Shown here: positions 44,525-57,341 of the stretch, piece after piece
How the letters are laid out: each line of letters opens with the position of its first letter
Numbering within the stretch: position 1 is the stretch's first letter
Source of the DNA: Gnetum montanum
Taxonomy: Eukaryota; Streptophyta; Gnetopsida; Gnetales; Gnetaceae
DNA length: 64,000 bases
Reading direction: 5' to 3'
Assembly: GCA_015680685.1 (NCBI GenBank)
Contig: MNCI01027357.1
Location: 156,152-220,151, forward strand
Program-made: the position numbers and the translations under genes
Notes under the pieces: generated by a model
What the model was told of the DNA's origin: nothing
What the model saw: the letters and a program-made list of their open reading frames with translations, nothing else
The model's database searches: none

Positions 44525-46785
44525 AGATTTTGATATCTTCTTATAGCATCAGAGTTTTCGAGAACTCCTTGAAATTTGTACAATAGCTACCAAATAACTA
44601 GTATAGATGTCTTCTTTGAAGTTGGGATGTCAATCTAAGATTGACCTCAATTTAGAAGAGATGTCTTACCAAAAAATGGGACGTCTTTAGGGAGACATCT
44701 ACTCTAGGACAAAGGTGTCTGTTATTTTTAGAAAATGCCTTCCTAACTTTTGAGCTTTGTCGTATTAGGCTTTCTTCCATCAATTTTCCTTTTTACCAAT
44801 CCTTGGATCATCTTCATTTGATTTATAGCCTTTGTTTTCATCCATTCTCTCATCTTGCCTATGTGGTCTTCACTTTATGATTTCATTGTAGATCTTGTTT
44901 CCTTGATTTCTTAGTTCTCATGTGGAGTTCTTGTTCATGTCTTGCAAAATCATCATCCACAATAAACATTCTATATTATCCATTTTCCTTAAGGTTTTAA
45001 CATACCAAAAGGTCAACAAAAATTATTAAATATGAACACCACACTTTCTTATAATGTTTTACCTTTAATCACATTAGACATAAGTAAGATACAAGAGTTT
45101 TTGTAAAAGTGGAAGGTGTTTGAACCCAAAATAAGTAAAACATAGGTACACTCCAAGATTTATAGAAGTTTATAATTAGTGCTACCTACTAGAATTAAAC
45201 TTGTGACCTTAGGTTAGTAAGCCAAGTCTTGTACAACTAGGCTAACACCTCATTGTTAGTTGTTTCAAATTTGATTGAATTGTTCTAAATGTTACCTAAT
45301 TTTCTTAATAATTTTTTTGGGATAAAATTTTATATTTATTAATGAAAAGTGAATTGGATCCAAAATTACAAGAAGATAAAGTCATAGATTAGTCAAAAAA
45401 CACAAATAGGTAGAAAAATCACAAAACATAAAAAGGAAGAAGTGGGATTGGTTCCCATAGGATTATCATGCCATCACACTAAAACCAAGATACAACTAGC
45501 TAGAAAAGAATTTAAAAGTAATGCATGCCTTGCCACATCTAGTAGGAAAGAATATAAAATCAAGCACATTCCTTGCTAGTAAAAAGTAGTAAAAGTTTGA
45601 TTAAATAGGTAGAGATCTTTGATATGAAATAAAATAGGACAACCCTTAGTAAAAGGAGGATTCCTTGGAAGATCACCTGGCTAGAAGAGTAAATGTGCAA
45701 TAGCTATGAAATTGATTACCTGTAGGGCCAACCATTAGTTTTCAGATATTAGAGAACCAAGAACATCCATGTCTTTGGGAATATTTCTTTCTTTTTAGGA
45801 GTTATGATATCATGCCATGAAGGAGGCTCAAATTCCTTACATTCTAAAGCTATAGGAGAAGATGAAAGAAAACATACAAATGGGGAAGATGGGTCCACCC
45901 TTGTAGGTTATAAAGGTGAGTTATTCCATGTAGCTAGAATACATATAATAGCCTCATGAACCTAAGAAAAGAATTCACATGATGCTTAGTAAATAAATTC
46001 TACATTGGATGAATATGTTGCTTGTTGTTGATAAGCTTATAGGTGATGACTATACTCCATAGTCCTTGCCTAACTTGTCTTAGTTGGAATGGTAGTTGGC
46101 TTACCCATTGGTTCATTACCTTGAAAGCCTTAGCTTTAAGATGATTAGTTGAGGATTTGTAGGGCTTACTTATAGTTGGATCATGTTCTCTTTCTAAGGA
46201 AGCATTCATAGTAGCTTAGCATTTTTTTACATGGAAGACCTCCATTGTATGATCAAGCTTCTTCCAAAAAGAGGAAGAAATAGAAGAAGCATAATTTTTC
46301 TTGGAAATAGCCTTCAAATTTATTTGTTACATCTCTTTCTACCTAGTTCTACAGTTAGGAATGATATGGTTGGATTTCTCACAGTGAAAGAAAACTCATA
46401 CGCTAGGAGCATAGGCTCCATTTTTATGACCAATTTTTCTATAAGCTCTATACTTGGTAAAAAAGTTTTTATATTTCACTTTGAGGGTTAGGTCCTATTT
46501 AATTCTGAACTTCATTTGGTTGTTCTCATATGCTATTTGTAGAAACATCCAAACACAAAATCTTGCAAAAACAATCCTAGAAATGGTAGTTATAACATTA
46601 TGGAGTTTAATTAGTTCCATAGATTGCCCAGCCATTTGTTTCAACAGGTTATTCTTCAACACTCCATATGGTAGTTCTAGATGTGGACCTAAATAGGAAT
46701 CATCTAAAATAGATTACACTTAGATTGTGTCCTTGAATGTCACATCATAAGAACAAGCCCATGAGTGCCAAAGAACCAAGGACCT
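44525..46785. other. Intergenic repeat-like DNA
   Basis: No gene found. It holds one SINE-like copy (45113-45251). The 46220-46740 minus strand gives weak frames (HIxNYHMEC, NKWLGNLWN) that faintly recall plant L1 ORF1; not enough to call. Confidence 0.35.
45113..45251 (-). repeat. tRNA-type SINE-like repeat
   Basis: Minus sense GAGGTGTTAGCCTAGTTGTA, AAGGTCACAAGTTTAATTC, TATAAACTTCTATAAATCTT, ending AAACACCTT. Clear relative of 18739-18877. Confidence 0.7.
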
Positions 46786-47603
46786 TGATGAAATCTAACT
46801 TTGTCAATTGTATGAATGGGTATGTATGGATGTAGCCCGTTGATGCATCCTTCAATGTGTTAATGTAGTCTTATGTTTTACCTATATAAATGCATTTACC
46901 TACTGTATTTATAGTACCTTTAGACAATAGCTTAGCTAAATTGTTGTAATTTTTCTCTGCAAAAGTTAGAATTATTTTCCTCTTTAAGTATCCACAACAT
47001 GAATTGAGTTAGTTGTACTAAATTATATTTGAGTGCTTCATATACCTAAACACTTATACATGATAGCAATTAAATTAAGATTGATTCCATCCATTACAAC
47101 ACTTGGACTAGCATTTAGCTTACTTTTTAGTACTTTACTTTTGATGCATTTTACTTTTATATACTTACTAATTAAGTATTTCATTCAATATTAGTGCTTA
47201 AGTATAATCTCTTTGAGCATAATATATTAATGTTTGGTAACCCTAGTTGTGAATACTTGGTAATCTAGCAATGTTAATATAAGTTTAGGATATTTATAGA
47301 AAGTGGAAACAAATGCTTAATGCTTAGGCTAATTTATATTTCTTTCTATACTTAGTTAGTTAAGTAATTTAATATTTAAAATATTTTAATAATAATAATA
47401 TTAATGATCTCATCATATGTCCCAATCACATGTAACCATACCACTTAAACCAAGATAAGTTATGATTGGGAAGACAATGATCAATGATCTCATGCTTAGT
47501 TTTTAGGATATCTTACTAGCCCAAGTTCATAGAATTCAACCAAATTTTATGTGAATGCTTGTGAGCTATATGATTGAGCATGGAGAACTCTTATTGATCA
47601 TCA
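46786..47603 (+). mobile_element. 5' LTR of old element D
   Basis: Starts TGATGAAATC, ends GATCATCA. TATA CCTATATAAATGC near 46880; U3 has GTTGATGCATCC. Heavily diverged from A/B/E but the closing block order is the same. Followed by TTGG, the start of the PBS, then interrupted by element A. Confidence 0.75.
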
Positions 47604-47607
47604 TTGG
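47603..47607. repeat. Target-site duplication ATTGG (left) of element A
   Basis: ATTGG is repeated at 57319-57323 right after A. The first A is the last base of LTR D and TTGG begins D's PBS. Confidence 0.92.
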
Positions 47608-48418
47608 TGATGAGTGGTGAGGTACCCCTACACTCAACCATATGAATATGAGTGTTTCACGCATGATCCGATCGAACTCTAAGGACTAAGTGCTTACGCA
47701 CCTTAATGGAACACTTAGGGTTAATCAATCGTTGTCTTCCCAAACTAACATGTATTGTCACAGTTGTATGGTTAAGTAAGCTAGAGGTACATGATTTTTA
47801 TTGCTTTTATATTTTTTATGTCTTATGCTAATAAAGGAGAGGGAGAGAGAACTAAGTGGCTAACTTACATTAACTAGTTTCTAAATGTTCCTAACACCAA
47901 TATCCATTCCCACTTGTCATACACATCTTGAACTAGTGCAACATTACTGGGATTACCAAATGGTAATCGTCACTAGGTTACCAAGCACTACACACATGCT
48001 CAAAGCGATCGTACTGAGTGTATTTAACTAAGGGGGTTGAAGGTTGAGAGAGATATTAATTAACTAGGAAAGCATTAAAAAATAATTAATTACTAATTAG
48101 CTTAATTTGTATGTTGTAAGGTTTATCATAAATTTTATCTTTATTGCTGTACAAAAAATTTTGCTCAGGTACAAATTGCTCGAATAAAGATCTGTTCACT
48201 CTATGACTCCTACTGCAGGCACACAGAAATAATTCTAACTCTAGAATAATAAAACTGCAAGAATCTAGCTAAGGGTCTAAGTCTAACTCGCTTGGAACAA
48301 ATGGTGCCACCTCTTATTTATAGAAGATGAGGTAGGACGCAATATTGTGTGGTGGATGTGATATCATGTATGCGATATCGCGGATGTGATATCACGTACG
48401 CGATATCACTGCTCATCA
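47608..48418 (-). mobile_element. 3' LTR of element A
   Basis: TGATGAGTGGTGAGGTACCC to TGCTCATCA, 811 bp; PPT on its inner side (CATGGGGGTA in minus sense, 48417-48428). Palindrome array 48338-48408 (GATATCGCG, CACGTACGCGATATC). Confidence 0.92.
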
Positions 48419-50289
48419 TACCCCCATGACTAAATAAAAACTTGTCCTTCAGTTCCTTACAAAATATTGGGAAGGTATGGGATTATTGACTTGAATGATG
48501 ACTAATGGTGAATGGGATGACATGTGAACGGATCAACATTACAATACATAAAAATATTAGTGTTCATGACTACAAGAGTGAACACTATACATAAGTGACA
48601 TCTAGCCTTATTTGGAAACTGAGAGAGGAGAGAGAGAGAGAAAAGAAGAAGACGTGTTGTTGCCGATGCCAAGATTGCACCTTCCATTGTCTATCCATAA
48701 TTGCGCCATCAATCTTGTTCCTTGCACAATCATTCCAGTACCAGTCGATGCTGAGTGTTTCCTCCAGATCCGGTTCATTACTGTATGATTGTCATTTGCA
48801 CACATAACATATTCACATATGAGCAAGGATAAGTAAATCACAATACAGTTGATACCTTGCCTCAGTGTAAGGTCCATTGGCTGAGTTGTGATATGGCCAA
48901 TATGGATTCTAGAGATATAACACTGGTGACTACCCAAGGTGTAGGGGTTAGGAAAAATTGAAAAAATGGACTAGGGCCCCATGACTAAGAGCAATCCTCC
49001 GGTAGCGATAGAATGGAAAAAGATAAGGAATAAGAAAGAAGGAGAAAAAGAAACAATGGAAATGCCGATAAAATGGATGTCAGAGATGGGAATGAACTAA
49101 AAAATGGTTGATTGTGGAAATTTTTAAGGGAAAGAAGTTAATTGATGCACCAAATAGGAATGCCAGTGGGTCCTCCCTAAAGCAGGCTCATGCCCTTTAT
49201 GTCTTAACAAACTCGCATTCAAAGAGTCCATAGGCTTTGGAAATGTCATTTAGGAGCAAGAGTTAAAGACTTAACCCCAAGAATTCACCAAAGAGAAAGC
49301 AATGCATCAACCAAAATATAGACTACTGATATAACCGATAATGAGGTGGAAAATAGAGAAAGAATGATGGTGAGAAGAGAATGGAATGGAGTCCCAAGAA
49401 CAAGGTGGTGTACAACCCCTTGTGTATTTATGGTTAATGTGACTAAGTAGATCTCATCCCAAATCCAGCCTCAAACAATCCACATCCAGTGACTTTGCAT
49501 TAATACACTTGGCCAATCCATCCACTTGAAGTAACAAGAATGCTTTTTCCAAAGAGTCACCACCATTCTGAGGAAAAGAGAAAGGGCCTTAGTTAGAGGG
49601 AACATGTTTTTTTAGTTCCATAACTAGTGCTTGTAGCCCAGATGATTATTTTGTCTAAGGGGTGTGCGTTGAATTCTTACTATTTTTTTTTGCGTGAGAA
49701 CCACACCATGAAAAGACTTATTTTTATTGGTTCAACTTCTCGATAATGGAGCAATGTCGAAATGGTAAGGAAAACTCAAGAAGAAAATATCCAAGCACCC
49801 AAGAGAATAGCTAGCACAAATGCATCAAATCCCTTTGAAGTCACACCCTTTTCAATCCTTGAGTCCTTCCTTAGTTTGAGAAATGCCCAATCACCAATTT
49901 GTTAATAGTTTTATTATTAGATAAGGGGACTACACAATTCCAAGCCAAGAGAGACCATAGAAATTCATGGATGCATGGATGCCGTGGACTCATTGCGTAT
50001 TATATCAAAAGAACCATACCTTAGTATCAACATCATAACTCAAAGGTAAAAATAAAACATTAGCAATCAATGGAATATAGTTCATACCACCATCAGGAGC
50101 ACTTATTAGGTGATGAATCTAACAAAACAAAAACAGCAAACAAAGACAAAAACAAGAACAAGAACAAAAACAAACAAAAAAAACAGTCACACAAAGAAGT
50201 GAAAAAAGTATAAACGATGTTGCAAAACAAAAACAAGAAAAGTTAAAGAAAGTTGTAAATCAAAAATATGTCAAAGAAAAAATTTAAAA
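48419..50289 (-). other. Post-pol spacer of element A
   Basis: 1.87 kb without a credible ORF. Has CAGTGGGTCCTCCCTAAAGC near 49165 and CCCTTTGAAGTCACACCCTT near 49831, the same spacer landmarks as in B and C. The accessory gene and its promoter are absent here. Confidence 0.7.
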
Positions 50290-53200
50290 GGAACTGAGGG
50301 CCTCAAATGGTTAGTAGAGGTGGCCGTCTCCCCAATGACTAACTTGGAAGGAGGAGAGCTGAAATAGTGATCAGGGTCATCCCTTCTCAGAGGTATCATG
50401 TGCACTAACCATTCTAAATTCATGGAAAGGTTTGATCTATTGCACATTGAATAACAATCTCTTATTAGGGCTCTCAGGTTTGTATATGATCATGGCCCCT
50501 AAAGGAAAGGTTGAATGAATAATGTAATGTCCTTCTAACAATGTTTGAAATTTTGTGCGTTGTGGCACATGTGTGGGATTCCGATAGAGAACCTTATCTC
50601 CTGGTTGATACTTAACCTTTCAAATCTTCAAGTAATGGCGTTGCTTGTTATATGCCTTATGCAACTCATTTGATGACAAGACAACTAATCAATTTTCGTC
50701 TAGCATGTTTAAAGTTTCCAACCTTTGTTTTTGTGCTAGATCAAGATTGAGGTGGAGGTCACAAGCCATTGATAGTGTATAGAGCTTGGTTTGAATCGGA
50801 AGCGTTGGAAGCTTTCCGTACACTAACTCATAGGGAGAGTTTCCAGGTGGAGCGGTATGCCCAAAGAGCATCATTCAGTTTAGTGCTCCAATCTTGCCTA
50901 TACTTGCTAATTTTCCTAGTCAATATTTTAGTGATCTCCTTGTTGGTGACCTCAGCTTGTCCATTAGCTTGGGGGTGATAAGGTGTAGTCAATTTATGTT
51001 TAACCCCTAAGCATTGCATGGACTTTTGAAAAGTTGCACCTATGAAATGTGTTCCATTATCTGAAATAAGTGCACGTGACACAGCAAACCTATTTATGAT
51101 TTGTTGTTGCACAAATCATGCAGCTGTAGATGATGTGCAGTTTGTAACAGTAGCTACTTCAACCCATTTCATTAGATAGTCTATGGAAACTACAATGTAA
51201 GCTTTTTCATTGGACATTGGTGTAATGGGCCCCATAAAGTCTATTCCCCAAATGTCGAAGGGTTCTAAAGGTTGAGTCCATTGTTTGGGACCCTCCATTC
51301 TAGTAGTCATTCCCCCATCATGTTGGCAACACTCACAAGATCAGACAAATTGATGGGCATCCCAAAATAATGTTGGCCAGTAATATCCTGCAAGCAAGAT
51401 CTTAATAGCCATTTGTCTCCCTACATAGTGACCCCCACAAGGGCCCTCATGAGCATCTTGGAGAACTCATAGTTGGTCTACCTCAGGCACGTACCATCGA
51501 ACCAAGCCATTAGGACTCACTTTGTAAAGTTGTCCTTTGATCTTCATGAAGTACTTGGCTCTGTGAAGAAATTGTTGTTTCTTCCTAAAGTCTAGCTCCT
51601 ATGGTGTTTGTTGAGTAAGGAGATAGGTGAGAATGCTACTATACTAGTTTGTATCCATGGGTTGGTTATTCACTACATTAGCAAAGAGAGCTTCATCAGG
51701 AAAATGATCAAACATTACATATTCATCCTCTGTGTTGTCCCAGTGCAACCAAGATAAATGATCTACAACTACATTCTTGGTGCCTTTTTGATTGATCATC
51801 GTTAGATTGAACTTCTATAGGATTACCAACCATCATATAATACAAGGGCTAACAGGTGGCTTGTCCATGAGGAACCAGATTGCACTATGATCTGTGTGGA
51901 TGAACACTTTGTAACCTAACATATAGTACCTAAACTTATCCAGTGCAAACACTACAGCCATTACTTCTTTCTCTGTAGTTGTGTAGTGAAGTTGTGCACC
52001 GAAAATACTTCTACTTGTACAATGGATGTAGTAGGGACATTTTTGGTCATCTAACTATGTAAGTACAGCTCCTAAAGCATAATTGGACGCATCAGTCATT
52101 ATGTGGAATAGTCTGGACTAGTCAGGAGCTTGTAGAATGGGAGTTTTTACAAGCTTTTATTTTAGAGTTTGGAATGCTCATTCACATTCCTTGGTCCACG
52201 CAAAAGGTATGTCCTTCTTTGTTAGTTCTACCAACGGTTTGGAAATCTTGGAGAAGTTCTCAATGAATCTCCTATAGTAGCTAGTGTATCCATGGAATGA
52301 CTAAATGTCTTTGACAGTTTCCGGTTGACGGGTGATTCCTTGGATGACCCTAATTTTATCTAGGTCAACCTCTATTCCTGCATGTAGAACCTTATGCCCA
52401 AGTACTATGCCTTCTTGGACCATTAAATGGATTTTTTGCCAGTTGAGCCTTAAGTTGGTTTCTACACATATTTCTAGCACTTTCTCTAATCAGTCCAAGG
52501 CTTGATCAAAACTTGTTCCATAGGTGAAGAAGTCGTCCATAAAGACTTCCACTCCGTTCCCTATCTGCTATTGCAATGTGCTTAGAACTAGGTGTTGAAA
52601 CATGGCAAGAGCATTACACAAGCCAAACGACATTTATTTATATGCAAACACTCCCCAAGGATTATTGAACGTTGTCTTGGCTTGGTCTTCAGGGGCTATC
52701 CGTATTTGGTTGTATCCACTATAGCCATCCAGAAAACTATAATAGTGATGCCCTGCTATGGTGTCTAAGACTTGGTTAACTAATGGCAATAGAAAGTGAT
52801 CCTTAAATGTTGCCATGTTCAGTAGCCTAAAATCTATGCACACCCTCCATTTGCCTCCCTTTTTAGGAATGATCACTAAAGGGCTAACCCATTCGTTATC
52901 AGTAATGGGATATATGAACCCAGTATTAAGAAGCTATTCTATTTCTTCTTTTACTAATTGCTTCAATTACCTTTGCAGTTGTTTTCAAGGTTTCATGGAG
53001 GGGTCAGTGTAAATCCTATGTTGGCATATCCTAGGATTTGTTCCAGTTAATTTAGGATATGACCAGGCAAAGGCTTTTGACCACTTATTTATTACTTTTA
53101 GTAGTCTTCCTTTTTGTTTGGAAGCAAGTCTTGTGTTGATGATTACCAATTTTCCATTTTCAAGGGTCATATATTCCAGACCGGTGGGCAATGGTTTCAA

Positions 53201-53350
53201 TTCTAGGGGCTCTTGTTTGAATTTTTCAGGAATTTCCAACTTCCCCCAGTTGATGTTTTCAAGGTTAAGGTTTGGAAGTTGGCAACAGACTTGCTCTAGT
53301 GCATCTATGCTTTCGATGTAGGCACAAGTTATTTCCTCAGTTAGTTCCAT
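50290..53350 (-). pseudogene. Pol of element A: RT, RNase H, integrase
   Basis: One frame with scattered stops. Linker PLPTGLEYMTLENGKL (53350-52985), then RT: IPKKGGKWRVCIDFRLLNMA, FLDGYSGYNQIRIAPEDQAK and the catalytic VFMDD (about 52530-52545, intact). RNase H shows MTDASNYALGAVL and HTDHSAI. Integrase has an HHCC zinc finger (HEGPCGGHYVGRQ, SCECCQ) and the D,D,E core: WGIDFMGP, LISDNGTHF, and HPQANGQAEVTNKEI with its glutamate (50830-51310), then the YELVYGKLPTLPI end block. Many stops are CAG or CAA turned to TAG/TAA, consistent with cytosine deamination. Confidence 0.88.
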
Positions 53351-53398
53351 GCATGTTAGTGAGTTTTTCTCTTGATCAGCTATTAGCCACTGGGTGTC

Positions 53399-53960
53399 TT
53401 ATTGTCGTGTGGCTATTGCATACAAGTACTTTTGTATATTGATGTCTTGTGCATACCGGTTGCATGCAGGCAATGGTAAATTTTTCACAACCCATGATCT
53501 CTGCACGCAATTGCACCCTATATCACTGTATGCGATGCATAGAACCTTCTTCTTCTCGATCTTTCCAAAAGTGTTCTTCTTAGATATTTCTAGGGAAAGA
53601 TCACAGATTCCTAGGCATGCATCTATAGTACTTAGCCATGCTCTTCCCATTATTATTTGGAAGTTCCCTTTACCATTATTCACTTGTATCACTAGGAAAT
53701 TAGTTGGGTACGACCACCCACACACAGTGGTGATGATGTCCTCCACCAATCCTAGGGAAACAGTGATGGACTAGTCAGCTAGCTCTAGGTGAATATATCT
53801 CTTCCTTAATGGAGACAGGTTCTAGGCTTTGTACATTTCTTGTGATATTAAGTTGACTCTAGAACCTAAATCTAGAAGAGCTTTGCATGGCTCATTCCCA
53901 GCAACTTGGAGATAGATTAGAGGGCTTCTAGAATTAACAAATTTCCTGGGAAGGTGGTCG
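53399..53960 (-). pseudogene. Aspartic protease of element A
   Basis: CKALLDLGSRVNLISQEMY keeps the catalytic Asp (DLGS) near 53875-53890, then VCGWSYPTNFLVIQVNNGKG and IIMGRAWLSTIDACLGI. The retropepsin cleaves gag-pol. One stop separates the active-site part from the open stretch below 53749. Confidence 0.8.
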
Positions 53961-54259
53961 ACCTTAATCTAGTCAGTAACGACATGTGTTAATATAACTG
54001 TATGCGTTGAACTCGGTGTTTGGTTCGAAGGGAGCTCTGAAGCCTTATTTGATGGGGAGGCATTCAAAGGTTCAACTGCTTGTGGTTGTAAGGGCTTGGT
54101 TGGACTGTTGGCTTTGAAGAAAGGTATTTTCTTCATACGGTTGTTAGAACCAATAGTAGGTTGAGGATTTACAGCCCTTGTGGCATTGCGTTGCTACGGT
54201 TGAGTAGGGAGTTCCCCTTGCATTGTTAGAGTGGATGGTAATGGAGCTATTGGTGTGAG

Positions 54260-56400
54260 AGCTACGGATGGATTTGAAGGATGGCATATTTGTGGGTTAT
54301 CTTCCCTAGGAGAAGGAGTTCTATAACACTCATGGGCTTGGTAGTGATGTTGTGGTGTAACATGACTAACAGAGTCATGTGGAGAGATTGGATGCTGCAC
54401 GTAGTAGCNAACCGTCGGGGTGCTTGCTGTTTATTTAGTCGTGGGTTGAGTGCGTACACCCCAAACTCTTGTAGATGTGAGATCACTGGGTAACATCCCT
54501 TAGGATGGTCATATTGGCATATCTCACATCCACCATCATTGTCCATGTCTGAATCCACAACCTCTTCTGTGATGGTCATTTTACCCTTACCCTTATTACG
54601 TGCATTTTCCACTTCTCTCTTTTTCTTTTTGTCGTGGTCACTACCTCGATCCCTAGACTCCTCTATAATTTTAAGAATAGTTTCAAACCTACTATCCAGG
54701 GAGTCCCACATTTGGTCTACCTTTGCCTATACTTTTGTTGTTAAATTTTGGAAAGGTAAAGTTTTCCTATTCACCATCTCTTTGAGTGGTGACTCTTCTT
54801 CCTCCTCACAAAATCTCACTCCTCTTTTTCGAAGGGAAGGATCTCACTTGTATTCTTCTACACTTTCTCTCTTTCATAGCTCACCTTCTCCTTTGGCTAC
54901 TTGCTCTAGAAATCTATGAATTTGATGAGACCTAAGCTCCGATAACCTTCTTTGGCTGTACGTCCCAATGGTTCTTCTTGTTTCATGTCTAAGTCCATTA
55001 ACAAGATGGTGTAGTTTATCCTGCTATGAATAACCATGTCTAGGGCAATGATGTAATAGTGCATAATAGTAGCCCATGGTAGCATCCAAGGGGTCATGAT
55101 TTCCTTGCTTTCATCCTTGGATTTGCTTCCATAGGTTAGACACTCGGGAGTACATTTGGTACTTATCATTGAACAGTTCTAACATTGTACTCCACCTCCA
55201 AATGGATTCCAATTCTAAGGACTGGTACCAGGTTTCAGCTTCTTTTACTAGTGTCCTTGGGAATAACTTCAGTTTTTTTCATTCATTTTCTATGTTTTGC
55301 AAGGCACATGCATCATGGAATGCTTGTAAATGATTTTGAGGATCAGCGTTGTATCCCCCTTCAAATCGTGGGATGTTGTTCATGTCTAACCTTTTGATCC
55401 TACTATCCTTTTGGTGCCTTGTTGGAACTCTTACAACCTCCATTATATCTAGCATGCTTCTAGTTGCGAGTAGGGATTCTTTGTGATCGTCTCGTTGATA
55501 GCATCTATGGTGTCTACGCAGTTCCCTACTTTCCCTTCTTATATGCCTTGATTCCTTAGAGTTCCCTTGTCCTCTTTCTCGACTGTCTTGTCGATGTTTT
55601 TCACTTTGTTTTCACTTATCCTCATGATTGGTTTCCCTATGATTACATCCAGACACTGAAGGAGAGGGTGAAGGTGACAATGAAGGTGAAGAAGAAGGAG
55701 AACCATCACCATGACGGTGTTTTCTACCTTCTCTTTGGTGGTCTTAGCCTCGATCATGATCACGATCAGAATGTCTGCCTTTATCATGTGTTTGTGTTCC
55801 CTCATTGAACACTTCATGTTAGTGGGTATTAGAACTAGGGTTGTGAATAGTATAGTGAAGGTTCTGATACACTACCTCTTGACCAATGTTAGGAGGAGGA
55901 ACATCGTTTCGTGGGGAACCTGTTGAAGCAGGTTCACCATTCTCAATTTCGCTCAAAATGTGCAGAGCATCATGGGGCCATTTACCCTTCAAGGATGTAT
56001 GGTATCTCTCCTGTCACAAGTCCCTTTGACGTTGCACTTATATGGGATGATAGTCCCTTGTGTCATGATTGCATGCAACGTATTTTGCATATAAAAGCGA
56101 CATGCCTATTCATGTGAGAGCATGAAGGAGCATGTTGGGGATTGATCGATCTGGAGGTAATACTATGTTACCCTCCAAGTCTCTTTAATGCAGTTGTTCA
56201 TCTTGGTGGAGAATAAAGGTGAAATCAGGTACATACTCTTTCGGATGAGTATATACCACATGAAACTATTGAGGAACTGGTGGATTTTGGTTATGTGTAT
56301 TATGCCGCCGACTACCTCTTGTGTTAGTCCTAGGTGGTGAAGTGCTCTTATGTGAAGAAGAAGATATTTTGTCTTGTCGGTGTGCGATGTACCATTGTCT
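54260..56400 (-). pseudogene. Gag of element A
   Basis: Broken in several frames. An N-terminal part lies near 56300; a Ser/Arg/His-rich linker (SRHIRRESRELRRHH, in a frame other than the longest open one) at about 55500-55800. The Retrotrans_gag core contains WYQSLELESIWRWSTMLELF near 55160-55230, and a zinc-knuckle-like CEICQYDHPKGCYP lies at about 54490-54530. A single N at 54409 sits at a frame change in the Pro-rich tail. Confidence 0.75.
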
Positions 56401-56490
56401 TATCTTTCTTTGATTAACCCTAAGGGTTCGTTCTAACATTCCAACAATATGAATGATTTCCTATGTTCTATGTAGCACACAAACAACTAA

Positions 56491-56509
56491 GTCCCCAACA
56501 ACGATGCCA
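56491..56509 (-). promoter_or_regulatory. Primer-binding site of element A, tRNA-Asp type
   Basis: Minus sense TGGCATCGTTGTTGGGGAC beside the 5' LTR; matches the tRNA-Asp complement apart from transitions. Confidence 0.82.
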
Positions 56510-56510
56510 A

Positions 56511-57318
56511 TGATGAGTGGTGAGGTACCCCTACACTCAACCATAGGAATACGAGCGTTTTATGCATGATCCAGTCAAACTCCAAGGACTAAGTGCTTAT
56601 GTGCCTTAATGGAACACTCAGGATTAATCAATTGTTGTCTTCCAAAACTTACTTGTATTGTCACGGTTGTATAGTTAAGTAAGCTTGAGGTACATAATTT
56701 TTATAGCTTTTATATTTTTTATGTCTTATGCTAATAAAAGAGAGGGAGAGAGAACTAAGTGGCTAACTTACATTAACTATTCATTAACTAGTTTTTAAAT
56801 GTTTCTAACACTAGTATCCATTCCCACTTGCCATACACATCTTGAACTAGTGCAATGCTGCTGGGATTACCAAATGCTAATTGTCACTGGGTTACCAAGT
56901 GCTATACGCATGCTCGAAGCGGGCGTACTGAGTGTATTTAACTAAGGGGGTTGAAGGTTGAGAGAGATATTAATTAACTAGGAAAGCATTAAATAATAAT
57001 TAATTACTAATTAGCCTAATCTATATGCTGCAAGGTTTATCATAAAGTTTGTCTTTATTGCCGTACACAAAATTGTGCTCAGGTACAAATTGCTCGAATA
57101 AAGATCTATTCACTCTATGACTCCTACCGTGGGCACATAGAAATAATTCTAACTCTAGAATAAAAAAATTGCAAGAATCTGGCTAAAGGTCTAAGTCTAA
57201 CTCCCCTGGAACAAAAAGTGCTACCTCTTATTTATAGAAGATGAGGCAGGATGAGATATTACGTATGCGATATCGCGTGGTAGATGTGATATCGCATACG
57301 CGATATCATGGCTCATCA
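56511..57318 (-). mobile_element. 5' LTR of element A
   Basis: TGATGAGTGGTGAGGTACCC to TGGCTCATCA, 808 bp, followed by TSD ATTGG. Palindrome array 57249-57310 with GATATCGCGTGG and GATATCGCATACGCG. Confidence 0.92.
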
Positions 57319-57319
57319 A

Positions 57320-57341
57320 TTGGCATTATTGCTATGGACTT
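57320..57341 (+). promoter_or_regulatory. Primer-binding site of element D (resumed after A)
   Basis: TTGGCATTATTGCTATGGAC continues the PBS whose first TTGG lies at 47604. Same tRNA-Asp type with more substitutions. Confidence 0.75.

Larger units (their letters stand above)
47608..57318 (-). mobile_element. Gypsy element A (gag-pol, both LTRs)
   Basis: 9711 bp, minus-oriented: 5' LTR 56511-57318, PBS, gag to about 54260, protease, RT, RNase H, integrase to about 50290, long spacer, PPT, 3' LTR 47608-48418. The FLDGYSGYNQI RT style and tRNA-Asp PBS point to the Tat/Athila side of Ty3/gypsy. The LTRs differ at roughly one base in ten over the first 430 bp by eye, mostly transitions, so it is old. 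No accessory ORF. Confidence 0.92.

Noticed and set aside
48608-48937. Accessory gene remnant in element A
   Set aside because: The 109-codon frame shows none of the SGAWY, FPC.IRKL or KEEK landmarks shared by B and C.
55539-55817. Hydrophobic minus-strand ORF in element A (possible membrane protein)
   Set aside because: It is the shifted shadow of the Ser/Arg-rich gag linker; the same shadow appears in element E.
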